A DNA stretch of 53,187 nt from an uncultured Clostridia bacterium (GTDB lineage Bacteria; Bacillota; Clostridia; Christensenellales; CAG-138). Positions 24,010-33,050 of this stretch are shown here, in pieces. The stretch is taken from positions 1 to 53,187 of the forward strand of contig CAJOKM010000002.1 of the NCBI GenBank assembly GCA_905235205.1, written 5' to 3'. Below the pieces are notes generated by a model. That model did not search any database. It was given only the letters and a program-made list of their open reading frames with translations, and was not told where the DNA came from. Each line of letters opens with the position of its first letter. The stretch's first letter is position 1. The translations under genes and the position numbers were made by a program.

Positions 24010-25332
24010 TTACTCCTCCTTGGTACGGTTCCGGAACAGGAGACGGATCGGCGTCCCCGTGAATCCGAAGGTCTTTCTGAAATAGTTATCAAGGTACCGT
24101 TCGTACGAAAAATGCACGAGCGCGGCATCATTGACAAAGATCACAAACGTAGGCGGCTGAACGGCGACCTGGGTTGCGTAGAACAGCTTCAGCCTGCGTC
24201 CGTTCTGTGTCGGCGGCTCGTTCAGCGAGACCGCTTCGTTGACGACGTCGTTGAGCGTTCCGGTCGAAATCCGACGCGTGCTCTGCGCGTAGACCTCGTC
24301 TACCTGCTCTATGACCTTATTGACACGCTGCCCGCTTTTGGCGCTGATGAACAGGAACGGAACGTAGTTCATAAACGCAAGGTCGACTTCCATGTCCTTT
24401 TTGAACCGGTTCATGGTATGCGTGTCCTTTTCGATCAAGTCCCACTTGTTCACGATCACAACGGACGGCTTGCCTTCTTCGTGCACATAGCCTGCGATCT
24501 TCACATCCTGCTCGGACAGTCCCTGCTCTGCGTCGCATACAAACAGCACAACGTCCGCGCGGCGGACCGCCGCGAGCGAACGGATCACGCTGTAGCGCTC
24601 GATGCTTTCATCCTCAATCGCTCGTTTTCTGCGAATCCCTGCCGTATCGATCAGCACATACTGCTTCCCGTTTTGCGTAAACGGCGTGTCGATCGCGTCA
24701 CGCGTAGTTCCCGGAACGTCCGACACGATCACCCGCTCCTCGCCTAAAAGTGCGTTCGTGAGGCTTGATTTGCCGACGTTCGGCTTGCCGACGATAGCGA
24801 TGTGGATCTTTTGATCCTCCTCCGCGTTTTCGGTTTTCGGGAAGTATGAACAGATCGCTTCCAGCAGATCGCCGAGTCCGATCCCCTGTCCCGCCGAAAC
24901 AATGTACGGCTCGCCGAGACCGAGCTCGTAAAATTCATACACCGCCTCGTGAAACTTGGGTGCGTCCAGCTTGTTCACGCCGAGCACAACCGGCTTTTTG
25001 CACCGGCGCAGCATGGCGGCAACCTCCTGATCCGCCGCGGTCATTCCCTCTCTTCCGTCCACCAGGAACAGGATCACGTCCGCCGTCTCAACGGCGAGCT
25101 CCGCCTGGCGGCGCATCTGCACCGCGATCTTGTCCTCGCTTGCCGGTTCGATGCCGCCGGTATCGATCAGCGTGAACACATGATCAAGCCATTCCGCGTC
25201 GCCGTAGATCCGGTCGCGTGTGACACCCGGCGTATCCTCAACGATCGAGACGCGTTTCCCGATCAGTCGGTTGAACAGTGTGGATTTTCCGACGTTCGGT
25301 CTGCCGACGATCGCTACCAAAGGTTTTGCCAT
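24010..25332 (-). CDS. der: Ribosome biogenesis GTPase Der (EngA)
   Basis: A 440-residue protein with two tandem GTPase domains and a C-terminal KH-like domain, needed for 50S subunit assembly. Domain 1 has GRPNVGKST, DTPGVTRD, DTGG and NKLD; domain 2 has GKPNVGKSS, DVPGTTRD, DTAG and NKWD. SD GAGGAG six bases before the ATG. It follows the DUF512 gene by three bases. Confidence 0.97.
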   Translation of the reverse strand: MAKPLVAIVGRPNVGKSTLFNRLIGKRVSIVEDTPGVTRDRIYGDAEWLDHVFTLIDTGGIEPASEDKIAVQMRRQAELAVETADVILFLVDGREGMTAADQEVAAMLRRCKKPVVLGVNKLDAPKFHEAVYEFYELGLGEPYIVSAGQGIGLGDLLEAICSYFPKTENAEEDQKIHIAIVGKPNVGKSSLTNALLGEERVIVSDVPGTTRDAIDTPFTQNGKQYVLIDTAGIRRKRAIEDESIERYSVIRSLAAVRRADVVLFVCDAEQGLSEQDVKIAGYVHEEGKPSVVIVNKWDLIEKDTHTMNRFKKDMEVDLAFMNYVPFLFISAKSGQRVNKVIEQVDEVYAQSTRRISTGTLNDVVNEAVSLNEPPTQNGRRLKLFYATQVAVQPPTFVIFVNDAALVHFSYERYLDNYFRKTFGFTGTPIRLLFRNRTKEE

Positions 25333-25335
25333 AGT

Positions 25336-26643
25336 TTACTCCTCAAACACTCGCATAATGAGTTCCGTTCCGTCCCCGAACGTGCGGATCGGAACATGCA
25401 GAGCCGCTTCGACGTCTTTTACGGTCTTTCCGTCCAGAAAGACGTCCTCCGTCTCCCGCAGCATGTTGTGCGGTAACAGCAGCGGCGCGCAAAGCGCCTT
25501 GCCCCGAAGTTCCGCAATCAAATCCTCGCCCGTAACGAGCCCTGCAACGTGCACGTTCCCGCCGAACCACCGGTTCGGAACCGGATGCAGGTCGGTCTCG
25601 ACGCCGTACGGTTCCAGTTCTTCATACAGCTTCGAAAAGAACGGATACGCCGCCGTACCGCCCGCAATCGAAACCTTGCGTTTTCGTGCAAGCGGAGTGC
25701 GCTCGGAAAGCGCGTACCGGAAATCCTCTTCAAACGCGCGCAGAAGCCCCACGCCGTTTTCGATCTGCCCGTATTCCTCATACGCTTCTGCGTCGGGAAG
25801 CGTCCGGTTCGCGTTCAGATACCATTCATCCGAAAGAAACACGAGCCTTGTACCGAACCGCTTCAAAAACGCGTTCTGCATCGGTTCGATGAAATCAATG
25901 ACCCGTGCGCTGCTCTCCATGTCAAACGTGCCGAGCTTAGGCAGTCCTTCGCGGAATCGCGTGACGCCGACCGGAACGATCGCGATTGACGCGCACGCCG
26001 GCGCGAGCGCGGAAAGGTCATCGAGCGTACGTTTCAAAACGTCGCCGTCGTTCAGTCCTTTGCACAGGACGATCTGTGTGTGAAACTGCATTCCATGCTC
26101 TTTCAGCGCGGTCAGCCGCTCCAGGATGCGTCCCGCCGTCGGGTTTCGCATGATCGAAATCCGCACGTCCGGATCGGTCGCATGAACCGAAACATACAAC
26201 GGGCTCACGCGCCGCTCGAGAATCCGGGAAAACTCCGTGTCGTCCACGTTCGTCAGCGTGACGTAGTTCCCCATAATGAAGGACATCCGCCAGTCATCGT
26301 CCTTGACGTTCAGGCTGCTTCTGACGCCTGTCGGCATCTGATCGATGAAACAGAACACACAATGGTTTTTGCACGTCTGCATGCGGCTCATCAGCGTCGT
26401 TTCAAAGTTCAGTCCGAGCGGTTCATACTCGTCTTTTAGGAGCACAATCGATACAGGCGCTCCGTCGCGCAGAAGATCGAGTTTTTGCGCGCGGTTTGCG
26501 GTCAGATGCTCGTAATCAATCAAATCAAGCACGGGGCAATCGTTGATTCGAAGCAGGACGTCGCCCGCTCGAACGCCCTTTCGGGCGGCAGGCGATCCCG
26601 GCTCCACATAGGTGATCGGTTGTCCCTTGGCGCAAAGATTCAT
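25336..26643 (-). CDS. PDZ / radical SAM / DUF512 protein
   Basis: A 435-residue protein of the conserved DUF512 family. An N-terminal PDZ-like domain (residues 8-70) is followed by a cysteine cluster C91-x3-C95-x2-C98 (CKNHCVFC) expected to bind a 4Fe-4S cluster, a radical-SAM-like barrel, and the C-terminal DUF512 region (VSIAGGTAAYPFF, NRWFGGNVHVAGL). Its reaction is unknown, but it is almost always next to der and plsY in Clostridia, as here. The start codon is six bases after a weak -10 box. Confidence 0.93.
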   Translation of the reverse strand: MNLCAKGQPITYVEPGSPAARKGVRAGDVLLRINDCPVLDLIDYEHLTANRAQKLDLLRDGAPVSIVLLKDEYEPLGLNFETTLMSRMQTCKNHCVFCFIDQMPTGVRSSLNVKDDDWRMSFIMGNYVTLTNVDDTEFSRILERRVSPLYVSVHATDPDVRISIMRNPTAGRILERLTALKEHGMQFHTQIVLCKGLNDGDVLKRTLDDLSALAPACASIAIVPVGVTRFREGLPKLGTFDMESSARVIDFIEPMQNAFLKRFGTRLVFLSDEWYLNANRTLPDAEAYEEYGQIENGVGLLRAFEEDFRYALSERTPLARKRKVSIAGGTAAYPFFSKLYEELEPYGVETDLHPVPNRWFGGNVHVAGLVTGEDLIAELRGKALCAPLLLPHNMLRETEDVFLDGKTVKDVEAALHVPIRTFGDGTELIMRVFEE

Positions 26644-26649
26644 ATATAT

Positions 26650-26678
26650 ACCTTACCACAACGTAGAATCGATTGCAA
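26650..26678 (-). promoter_or_regulatory. Probable promoter of DUF512-der-plsY
   Basis: Minus strand TTGCAA (26673-26678), 17-base spacer, TAAGGT (26650-26655; only the TAnnnT positions match consensus), six bases, then the ATG at 26643. An alternative TATATA box lies immediately before the ATG. AAGG within the -10 could alternatively serve as a weak SD for a longer transcript. Confidence 0.4.
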
Positions 26679-26680
26679 GG

Positions 26681-26710
26681 AAAAAGCGCTCCAACTTTGG
26701 AGCGCTTTTT
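26681..26710 (-). terminator. Intrinsic terminator of ppdK
   Basis: A 14-bp perfect stem, AAAAAGCGCTCCAA / TTGGAGCGCTTTTT, with a two-base centre, ending in a T run on both strands. It lies 13 bases after the ppdK stop. Confidence 0.92.
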
Positions 26711-26723
26711 GAACGAACAATCG

Positions 26724-29357
26724 TTAGTTCTTTGCTTCCTTGATCGCAGCCTGCGCAGCGGCGAGACGCGCGATCGGTACACGGAACGGCGAGCAGGACA
26801 CATAGTCGAGACCGATCTCATGGCAGAATTCCACGGAAGACGGATCTCCGCCGTGTTCGCCGCAGATGCCGAGCTCGAGGTCGTTGCGCGCGTCCTTGCC
26901 GAGCTTGACCGCCATCTCCATCAGCTTGCCGACGCCGTTCTGGTCGAGACGCGCAAACGGATCGGACTCGTAGATCTTTCTGTCGTAGTAGGCGCCGAGG
27001 AACTTGCCCGCATCGTCGCGGCTGAAACCGAACGTCATCTGCGTCAGGTCGTTCGTGCCGAAGCAGAAGAACTCCGCGTCCTTTGCGATCTCGTCCGCCG
27101 TGAGGCATGCGCGCGGGATCTCGATCATGGTGCCGACCTCATACTTCAGATTGATGCCGGACGCCTTGATCTCCTCGTCCGCAACCGCGACCACGATGTC
27201 GCGCACAAAGCGGAACTCCTTCGGTTCGCCCACGAGCGGGATCATGATTTCGGGAACCATGTTCCATTCCGGATGCTTCTTCTGCATGTTGATCGCCGCG
27301 CGAATAACCGCCTTGGTCTGCATCTTCGCGATCTCCGGGTAGGTAACGGTCAGGCGGCAGCCGCGGTGCCCCATCATCGGGTTGAACTCGTGAAGCCCCG
27401 CAATGATCGTCTTGATCTGCTCAACGGTCTTGCCCTGCGCGTCAGCCAGCAGCTTGATATCGGCTTCTTCGGTCGGAACGAACTCGTGAAGCGGCGGATC
27501 CAGGAAGCGGATGACAACGGGATAGCCTTCCATCGCCTCATAGATCGCTTCAAAGTCGCCCTGCTGCATCGGGAGCAGCTTGTTCAGCGCGTTCTCACGC
27601 TCTTCAACGGTATCGGAGCAGATCATTTCTCGGATCGCGGCAATGCGGTCGCCGTCAAAGAACATATGCTCCGTGCGGCAAAGGCCGATGCCCTCCGCGC
27701 CGAGCTCGCGCGCTTTCTTGGCGTCTCGCGGCGTGTCCGCGTTGGTGCGGACCTTGAGTCTTCTATACTTGTCCGCCCAGCCCATGATACGGCCGAACTC
27801 GCCCGCGATCTCCGCGTCTGCGGTCGGAATGATTCCGTCATAGATGCAGCCGGTCGAGCCGTCGATGGACAGCCAGTCGCCCTCATGGTACTCCTTGCCC
27901 TTCAGAACGAAGCGCTTGTTTTCCTCATCCATTGCGATCTCGGAGCAGCCGGAGACGCAGCAGGTACCCATGCCGCGCGCAACAACCGCCGCGTGCGAGG
28001 TCATGCCGCCGCGAACGGTCAGGATACCCTGGCTCGCCTTCATGCCTTCGATATCCTCAGGAGAGGTCTCCAGACGAACAAGAAGAACCTTTTCGCCGCG
28101 GGCTTTCCAAGCCTTTGCATCCTCTGCGGAGAAAACGATCTTGCCGCATGCCGCGCCGGGAGACGCCGCCAGCGCCTTTGCAACGGGCGTCGCCGCCTTG
28201 ATCGCGTTGGCGTCAAACTGCGGATGCAGCAGCGTATCGAGGTTTCTCGGATCGATCATGGCGACCGCTTCCTGCTCGGTGCGCATCCCCTCGTCAACGA
28301 GGTCGCATGCGATCTTCAGAGCCGCCTTTGCGGTGCGCTTGCCGTTACGGGTCTGCAGCATGTACAGCTTGCCGTGCTCAACGGTGAACTCCATGTCCTG
28401 CATGTCGCGGTAGTGTCCTTCGAGGATCTTGCAGACGTCGTTGAACTGCTTGAACGCTTCGGGAAACTTCTGCTCCATCTCGGCGATATGCATCGGCGTG
28501 CGGACGCCCGCAACGACGTCTTCGCCCTGCGCATTGGTCAAGAACTCGCCGAACAGGCCCTTTTCGCCGGTTGCGGGATCGCGCGTGAACGCAACGCCGG
28601 TGCCGCAGTCGTCGCCCATGTTGCCGAACGCCATCGACTGCACGTTTACAGCGGTACCCCACGAATACGGGATATCGTTGTCGCGGCGATAGACGTTAGC
28701 GCGCGGGTTGTCCCAGGAACGGAAAACAGCCTTGATCGCCTCAAACAGCTGTACTTTCGGATCGGACGGGAAGTCCTCGCCGATCTTGGCCTTGTACTCC
28801 GCCTTGAACTGGTTTGCAAGCTCCTTAAGATCGTCCGCGTTGAGATCGACGTCCTGCTGTACGCCCTTCTGCTCCTTCATGCGGTCGATCAGAACCTCAA
28901 AATATTTCTTGCCGACTTCCATAACGACGTCGGAGAACATCTGAATGAATCTTCTGTAGCAGTCCCATGCCCAGCGCGGGTTGTTGGACTTCTTTGCAAT
29001 GACCTCGACGACCTCCTCGTTGAGACCGAGGTTCAAGATCGTGTCCATCATGCCGGGCATCGACGCGCGCGCGCCGGAACGGACGGAAACGAGAAGCGGA
29101 TTTTCGAGATCGCCGAACTTCTTGCCGGTGATCGTTTCCATCTTTTCGATGTATTCCATGATCTGCGCCTGAATCTCGGGATTGATCGTGCGCCCGTCTT
29201 CATAATACTGGGTGCAGGCTTCCGTCGAGATTGTAAAGCCCTGCGGGACCGGAAGACCGAGATTGGTCATTTCGGCGAGGTTCGCGCCTTTGCCGCCCAA
29301 CAGGTTCCGCATTTCGGCATTGCCTTCGCTGAACAGATACACATACTTCTTTGCCAC
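26724..29357 (-). CDS. ppdK: Pyruvate, phosphate dikinase
   Basis: An 877-residue PPDK interconverting pyruvate, ATP and Pi with PEP, AMP and PPi, central in PPi-based glycolysis of anaerobes. The N-terminal nucleotide-binding domain starts LFSEGNAEMRNLLGGKGANLAEM; the swivelling phosphohistidine domain has GGMTSHAAVVARG with the catalytic His; the C-terminal PEP/pyruvate barrel ends with CGEHGGDPSSVEF. It starts with GTG, ten bases after AGGAGG. It has its own promoter and terminator; no PPDK regulatory-protein gene is adjacent. Confidence 0.98.
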   Translation of the reverse strand: MAKKYVYLFSEGNAEMRNLLGGKGANLAEMTNLGLPVPQGFTISTEACTQYYEDGRTINPEIQAQIMEYIEKMETITGKKFGDLENPLLVSVRSGARASMPGMMDTILNLGLNEEVVEVIAKKSNNPRWAWDCYRRFIQMFSDVVMEVGKKYFEVLIDRMKEQKGVQQDVDLNADDLKELANQFKAEYKAKIGEDFPSDPKVQLFEAIKAVFRSWDNPRANVYRRDNDIPYSWGTAVNVQSMAFGNMGDDCGTGVAFTRDPATGEKGLFGEFLTNAQGEDVVAGVRTPMHIAEMEQKFPEAFKQFNDVCKILEGHYRDMQDMEFTVEHGKLYMLQTRNGKRTAKAALKIACDLVDEGMRTEQEAVAMIDPRNLDTLLHPQFDANAIKAATPVAKALAASPGAACGKIVFSAEDAKAWKARGEKVLLVRLETSPEDIEGMKASQGILTVRGGMTSHAAVVARGMGTCCVSGCSEIAMDEENKRFVLKGKEYHEGDWLSIDGSTGCIYDGIIPTADAEIAGEFGRIMGWADKYRRLKVRTNADTPRDAKKARELGAEGIGLCRTEHMFFDGDRIAAIREMICSDTVEERENALNKLLPMQQGDFEAIYEAMEGYPVVIRFLDPPLHEFVPTEEADIKLLADAQGKTVEQIKTIIAGLHEFNPMMGHRGCRLTVTYPEIAKMQTKAVIRAAINMQKKHPEWNMVPEIMIPLVGEPKEFRFVRDIVVAVADEEIKASGINLKYEVGTMIEIPRACLTADEIAKDAEFFCFGTNDLTQMTFGFSRDDAGKFLGAYYDRKIYESDPFARLDQNGVGKLMEMAVKLGKDARNDLELGICGEHGGDPSSVEFCHEIGLDYVSCSPFRVPIARLAAAQAAIKEAKN

Positions 29358-29392
29358 TGAACAAAATCCTCCTGAACATTTGGTAACGATTC

Positions 29393-29421
29393 ATTATAGC
29401 AAGGTTTTTCCTGCTGCGCAA
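29393..29421 (-). promoter_or_regulatory. Sigma-A promoter of ppdK
   Basis: Minus strand TTGCGC (29416-29421), 17-base spacer, TATAAT (29393-29398) preceded by TGC, an extended -10. The transcript begins about 30 bases before the GTG and includes the AGGAGG SD. Confidence 0.8.
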
Positions 29422-29457
29422 GAAAAAACTTGCCTGTACGCAAATTTTTTTGTCGAT

Positions 29458-30201
29458 TTATGATTGGATCTGATCAAGAAGCGCGATCGCCCGATCATTC
29501 TCGCCGAGCATTTTCGCGCATGAACTGCGAAGGATCGGAAAGAGTTCTTTCTGCAGGGATTCGGGAAGCTTCACGCGGACGAGTTCCTCATCGGAAAGCA
29601 GCAGGATCCGCCGCATCGCTTCAAGCGCAAGCTTTGAAACAGGCTTGCCGCCGTGCGGACACGCGGCGCAGACCGCGCCGCCCGCTTCCACGGAATAATA
29701 CAGGACGACGTCGGCGCGGATATCCCGCCGGCAGACCGCGCATCGCGTAAGCGACGGGCGGTATCCCGCATGATCCAGGTAATGCAGCAGAAAAGCGAAT
29801 AAAAGGTCCTTCGGATCGGATTCCGAATAGGCAAGAAATGACAGCGTGTGATACAGCAGCGAAAACAGCGCCTCATCCGGCGCGTCGTGCTCGATCACCG
29901 CGTTGCAAAGCTGTGTCGCGACAGACGCGATCATAAACCGGTCGACGTCCTCTCTGAGCGGATAAAACGACTCGCGAAGCTCACACCCGTTTACGGTCGT
30001 ACGCTCGCTGTGCGTGAACAGCTCAAACTCGCCGAACACGAACGGCTGCGCGCACGCTAAAAGCGGCGCGGTCGGTTTCCTGCAATTACGCGCTTTACAG
30101 TCGATCCTCCCACGCTGCGCGCAGAACAGGGTCAGCATTCGGTCATTGTCGCGATAGTCGGTGTACCCCGTTACGATCGCTTGTACGCATTCGGTCGGCA
30201 T
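29458..30201 (-). CDS. recO: DNA repair protein RecO
   Basis: A 247-residue RecO with N-terminal OB fold (AIVTGYTDYRDNDRMLTLF) and a C-terminal helical domain holding a zinc site (CAVC at about 156 and CAAC at about 176). RecO loads RecA on SSB-coated DNA in recombinational repair. It follows era after the short YqzL-like frame that overlaps its start, the normal Firmicutes arrangement. The SD is weak, so coupling with yqzL translation is plausible. Confidence 0.94.
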   Translation of the reverse strand: MPTECVQAIVTGYTDYRDNDRMLTLFCAQRGRIDCKARNCRKPTAPLLACAQPFVFGEFELFTHSERTTVNGCELRESFYPLREDVDRFMIASVATQLCNAVIEHDAPDEALFSLLYHTLSFLAYSESDPKDLLFAFLLHYLDHAGYRPSLTRCAVCRRDIRADVVLYYSVEAGGAVCAACPHGGKPVSKLALEAMRRILLLSDEELVRVKLPESLQKELFPILRSSCAKMLGENDRAIALLDQIQS

Positions 30202-30293
30202 ACTCTGTGTTCTTCGTCCTTATAGGCAAGGTAGTCCTCCACCCTGCCGGTACTCAAAAATCTGTGCCATTTTTCTTTCACCGCGTCGTTCAT
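30171..30293 (-). CDS. Short YqzL-like protein
   Basis: A 40-codon reading frame in the era-recO gap. It reads MNDAVKEKWHRF, then LSTGRVEDYLAYKDEEHR, matching the W..F..TG.VE.YL.YK pattern I know from YqzL, a tiny protein encoded between era and recO in Bacillus and Clostridia. It overlaps the first 31 bases of recO in another frame. No clear SD precedes its ATG. Function unknown. The motif and exact syntenic position support it. Confidence 0.75.
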   Translation of the reverse strand: MNDAVKEKWHRFLSTGRVEDYLAYKDEEHRVCRPNAYKRS

Positions 30294-30321
30294 ACGGATA
30301 GTATGCGCAATCGCGGAAAAC

Positions 30322-31221
30322 TCAATCGTCGCGATAACCGAGCTCGTTCAGCATCTGCTGACGGTTGCGCCAGTCCTCTTTGACCTTGATCCAAAGCTGC
30401 AGATTCACCCGAACGCCTAAGAGCCATTCGATATCCTTGCGCGCTTCCGTCCCGATCCGCTTCAGCATCTTGCCGCCGCGTCCGATGATGATCCCCTTGT
30501 GGCTTTCACGCTCGCAGTAGACCGTCGCCCAGACGTCCATCAGCTCGCCGTCGGGGCGCAGCGTCATCCTGTCGATCCCGACGCCGATCCCGTGCGGGAT
30601 CTCCTCTAAAAGCAGCTGCAGCGTTTTTTCCCGGATCATTTCGGCGCAGATCACGCGTTCCGGCTGATCGGTCACCATGTCCTCCGGAAAATACTGCGGT
30701 CCTTCGGTCAGATATCCGGTGAGCAGCGTTTCCAGCTTGTCCACGTTCTCGCCGGTCTCGGCCGAGATTGCCATCACGTTCTCGAATCCGGCCTCCGCGA
30801 TCGTCTTTCGCGCTTCGTCCATCTGCGCCGCGCTTGCGACGTCGCATTTATTGATCAGAACGATCACGGGCGAGCGCTGTGTTTTCAGAAGCCGCATAAC
30901 GTCCGCGTCGCGTTCGCGCACGCCGTTTTTCGCATCGACAACAAACAGGATCGCTTCGACGTCCTGCGACGCTTCCTCGGCGACCTTCTGCATATACGTT
31001 CCGAGCTTGTTCTTCGGCTTGGTCATGCCGGGCGTATCCAGAAAGATCATCTGATACGACTTGCGCGTCAGCACGCCGGTGATGCGGTTTCGGGTGGTTT
31101 GCGCACGGTCGGTCACAATCGCGATCTTTTGACCGACCAGGCGGTTCAAAAGCGTCGATTTCCCGACGTTCGGGCAGCCGACAATGCTGAAAAACCCGCT
31201 CTTATATCCGTCGCGCGTCAT
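30322..31221 (-). CDS. era: GTPase Era
   Basis: A 299-residue GTPase for 30S assembly, binding 16S rRNA near its 3' end. GTPase motifs GCPNVGKST, DTPGMTKP and NKCD are present, followed by the C-terminal KH domain with GRGGKMLKRIG. It overlaps the cdd stop by four bases within the conserved yqfC-yqfD-phoH-ybeY-cdd-era run. Confidence 0.97.
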   Translation of the reverse strand: MTRDGYKSGFFSIVGCPNVGKSTLLNRLVGQKIAIVTDRAQTTRNRITGVLTRKSYQMIFLDTPGMTKPKNKLGTYMQKVAEEASQDVEAILFVVDAKNGVRERDADVMRLLKTQRSPVIVLINKCDVASAAQMDEARKTIAEAGFENVMAISAETGENVDKLETLLTGYLTEGPQYFPEDMVTDQPERVICAEMIREKTLQLLLEEIPHGIGVGIDRMTLRPDGELMDVWATVYCERESHKGIIIGRGGKMLKRIGTEARKDIEWLLGVRVNLQLWIKVKEDWRNRQQMLNELGYRDD

Positions 31222-31628
31222 TGTAAATCCTTCGGCCCGAACCGATGCAGGAGCATAGAATCGAGCGTTTCGGTTACAACCTCGCTGCCGTCGCGGTTCG
31301 ATGTAATGATCTCAAAATCGCTGTTGCAGAACTCCGCCATGACCTGTCGGCACACGCCGCAGGGGTATGCGGGCGAATCGCCGCTTCCGATCACGGCGAT
31401 TGCCGAAAAATCGCGCTCGCCGTCATAGATCGCTTTGAAGAACGCCGTGCGCTCGGCGCAGATCGTCGGTGTAAACGACGCGTTTTCAATGTTGCAGCCC
31501 TGATAGATCTTTCCGTCCTTCGTAAGCAGAGCCGCGCCGACGCTGTAGTGCGAATACGGCGAGTACGAACGCTCTCTCGCTTGGGCCGCCAGCCGCAAAA
31601 GTTCATTTCGTGTCTGAGAATCGATCAT
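31218..31628 (-). CDS. cdd: Cytidine deaminase
   Basis: A 136-residue homotetrameric-type cytidine deaminase for pyrimidine salvage. Zinc-site residues are C57 and catalytic E59 in CAERTAFF and C90/C93 in PCGVCRQ. Overlaps ybeY and era by four bases each. The diacylglycerol kinase gene often found between ybeY and cdd is not present. Confidence 0.96.
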   Translation of the reverse strand: MIDSQTRNELLRLAAQARERSYSPYSHYSVGAALLTKDGKIYQGCNIENASFTPTICAERTAFFKAIYDGERDFSAIAVIGSGDSPAYPCGVCRQVMAEFCNSDFEIITSNRDGSEVVTETLDSMLLHRFGPKDLQ

Positions 31629-32062
31629 CTTGTTACTCCCATCCTGTCTAAAATCGCCGTTTGTTTTGTACGCATGACCTGCTCGTCCGCTTCCGTCATG
31701 TGATCGTACCCCAAGAGATGCAGCACGCCGTGCACCGCAAGGAACGAGAGCTCGCGGACAAGCGAGTGTCCGTACTCGAGCGCCTGCTCCTTTGCCCGCT
31801 CATAACAGATCATGATATCGCCGAGATACCCGTCCGCCGCAAGCGAGGTCTCGCCCTCCCATGCGGGAAACGTCAGCACGTCCGTCACACGGTCAACCTT
31901 GCGAAACGTGCGGTTCAGTTCCCGGATCCGTTCCGGCGTGTCGATCAGAATCGTCAGATCGCCGTCGCGATGCTCAAATTCGAGCGCAGCCTGCGCCGCG
32001 CGCGCGATCGCGTCGCGCTCCGAATCGGGAACAAAAAAGGCTTCCGAAAGGACGTCAATCAT
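31625..32062 (-). CDS. ybeY: Endoribonuclease YbeY (16S rRNA maturation)
   Basis: A 145-residue metal-dependent RNase, counted from the ATG seven bases after AAGGAG. The zinc motif HGVLHLLGYDH gives H111, H115 and H121. YbeY acts in 16S rRNA 3' processing and 70S quality control. The start overlaps phoH by eight bases. Longer in-frame sequence upstream belongs to the phoH region and is not family-like. Confidence 0.95.
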   Translation of the reverse strand: MIDVLSEAFFVPDSERDAIARAAQAALEFEHRDGDLTILIDTPERIRELNRTFRKVDRVTDVLTFPAWEGETSLAADGYLGDIMICYERAKEQALEYGHSLVRELSFLAVHGVLHLLGYDHMTEADEQVMRTKQTAILDRMGVTR

Positions 32063-33050
32063 CTTCGCGCTCCTTCGCCCTGGCTGCTTCGTGCCGTTCG
32101 TACGCCTGAATGATGCGCTGTACGAGCTCATGCCGCACAACGTCCTTGTGCGTCAGCCTGATGACCGAGATGCCCTCGACGCCGTCAAGCACGCGAATCG
32201 CATGCACAAGACCGCTCTTTTTTTCCTTCGGAAGATCGATCTGCGTCACGTCGCCTGTGACAACGATGCGGCTGCCTTCGCCGAAACGCGTCAAAAACAT
32301 CTTCATCTGTTCGATGGAGCAGTTCTGCGCTTCATCCAGGATAATGAACGCGTTGTTCAGCGTGCGTCCGCGCATGTATGCGAGCGGCGCAACCTCGATG
32401 GCGCCGCGCTCCATCAGCTGCTTGTACGTTTCGAGACCGAAAAACTCCTGCAGCGCGTCGTAAAGCGGACGCAGGTACGGATCGACCTTGTTCTGCAGAT
32501 CGCCCGGCAAAAACCCGAGCTTCTCTCCCGCTTCCACGGCGGGACGCGTCAGGATGATCCGTTCGACTTCCTTATTTTTGAACGCAACGACCGCCATTGC
32601 GACGGCAAGGTACGTCTTGCCCGTTCCCGCAGGTCCGACGCCGAACACGAGTTCGTGCGATTTTAACGCCTGCACATACCGCTTCTGCCCGAGCGTTTTG
32701 CAGCGGACCTGTTTGCCGCGGTTCGTCAGCGCAACGACGTCGCCCATGATCTCCCGGATCAGCTCGGCGTTGCCTTCCTTCGCGAGATCGATCGCGTATC
32801 GGATCCTCCCGCGATTGATCGGTTCCCCCTTGCGCTGCATATCCAACAGCTTCTCAAGTACTGTTCTGCAGAGTTCAACCTGCTCCTGTTCGCCCTCGAT
32901 GGCGATCCCGTCGGAATGAACCCGGATCTTCACGCCGGTCTCTTCCTCGAAAACGGCAAGATTCTCGTCAAACACGCCGAACAGTCCGATCGAATCATCC
33001 ATGGATTCCAGTTCGATCCGGGCAACAGACTTTGCGGTATCATCCGCCAT
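32055..33050 (-). CDS. phoH: PhoH family ATPase
   Basis: A 331-residue PhoH-like (YqfE/PhoL type) protein: an N-terminal KH-like region and a P-loop ATPase with Walker A GPAGTGKTY and Walker B FIILDEAQN. PhoH proteins are predicted RNA helicase-like or RNase-associated ATPases and are nearly always upstream of ybeY. The start overlaps the end of yqfD by 11 bases. The yqfF HD-domain gene frequently found downstream of phoH is missing. Confidence 0.95.
   Translation of the reverse strand: MADDTAKSVARIELESMDDSIGLFGVFDENLAVFEEETGVKIRVHSDGIAIEGEQEQVELCRTVLEKLLDMQRKGEPINRGRIRYAIDLAKEGNAELIREIMGDVVALTNRGKQVRCKTLGQKRYVQALKSHELVFGVGPAGTGKTYLAVAMAVVAFKNKEVERIILTRPAVEAGEKLGFLPGDLQNKVDPYLRPLYDALQEFFGLETYKQLMERGAIEVAPLAYMRGRTLNNAFIILDEAQNCSIEQMKMFLTRFGEGSRIVVTGDVTQIDLPKEKKSGLVHAIRVLDGVEGISVIRLTHKDVVRHELVQRIIQAYERHEAARAKEREDD

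Noticed and set aside
26673..29360. An 895-codon open frame on the plus strand opposite ppdK
   Set aside because: It mirrors ppdK almost exactly, is full of Arg/Asp/Leu-type shadow composition, and has no family resemblance. GC-rich genes commonly leave such antisense frames open.
29425..29457. An intrinsic terminator of recO before the ppdK promoter
   Set aside because: TTGC/GCAA forms only a 4-bp stem before the T run; too weak to call, so recO-ppdK read-through remains possible.
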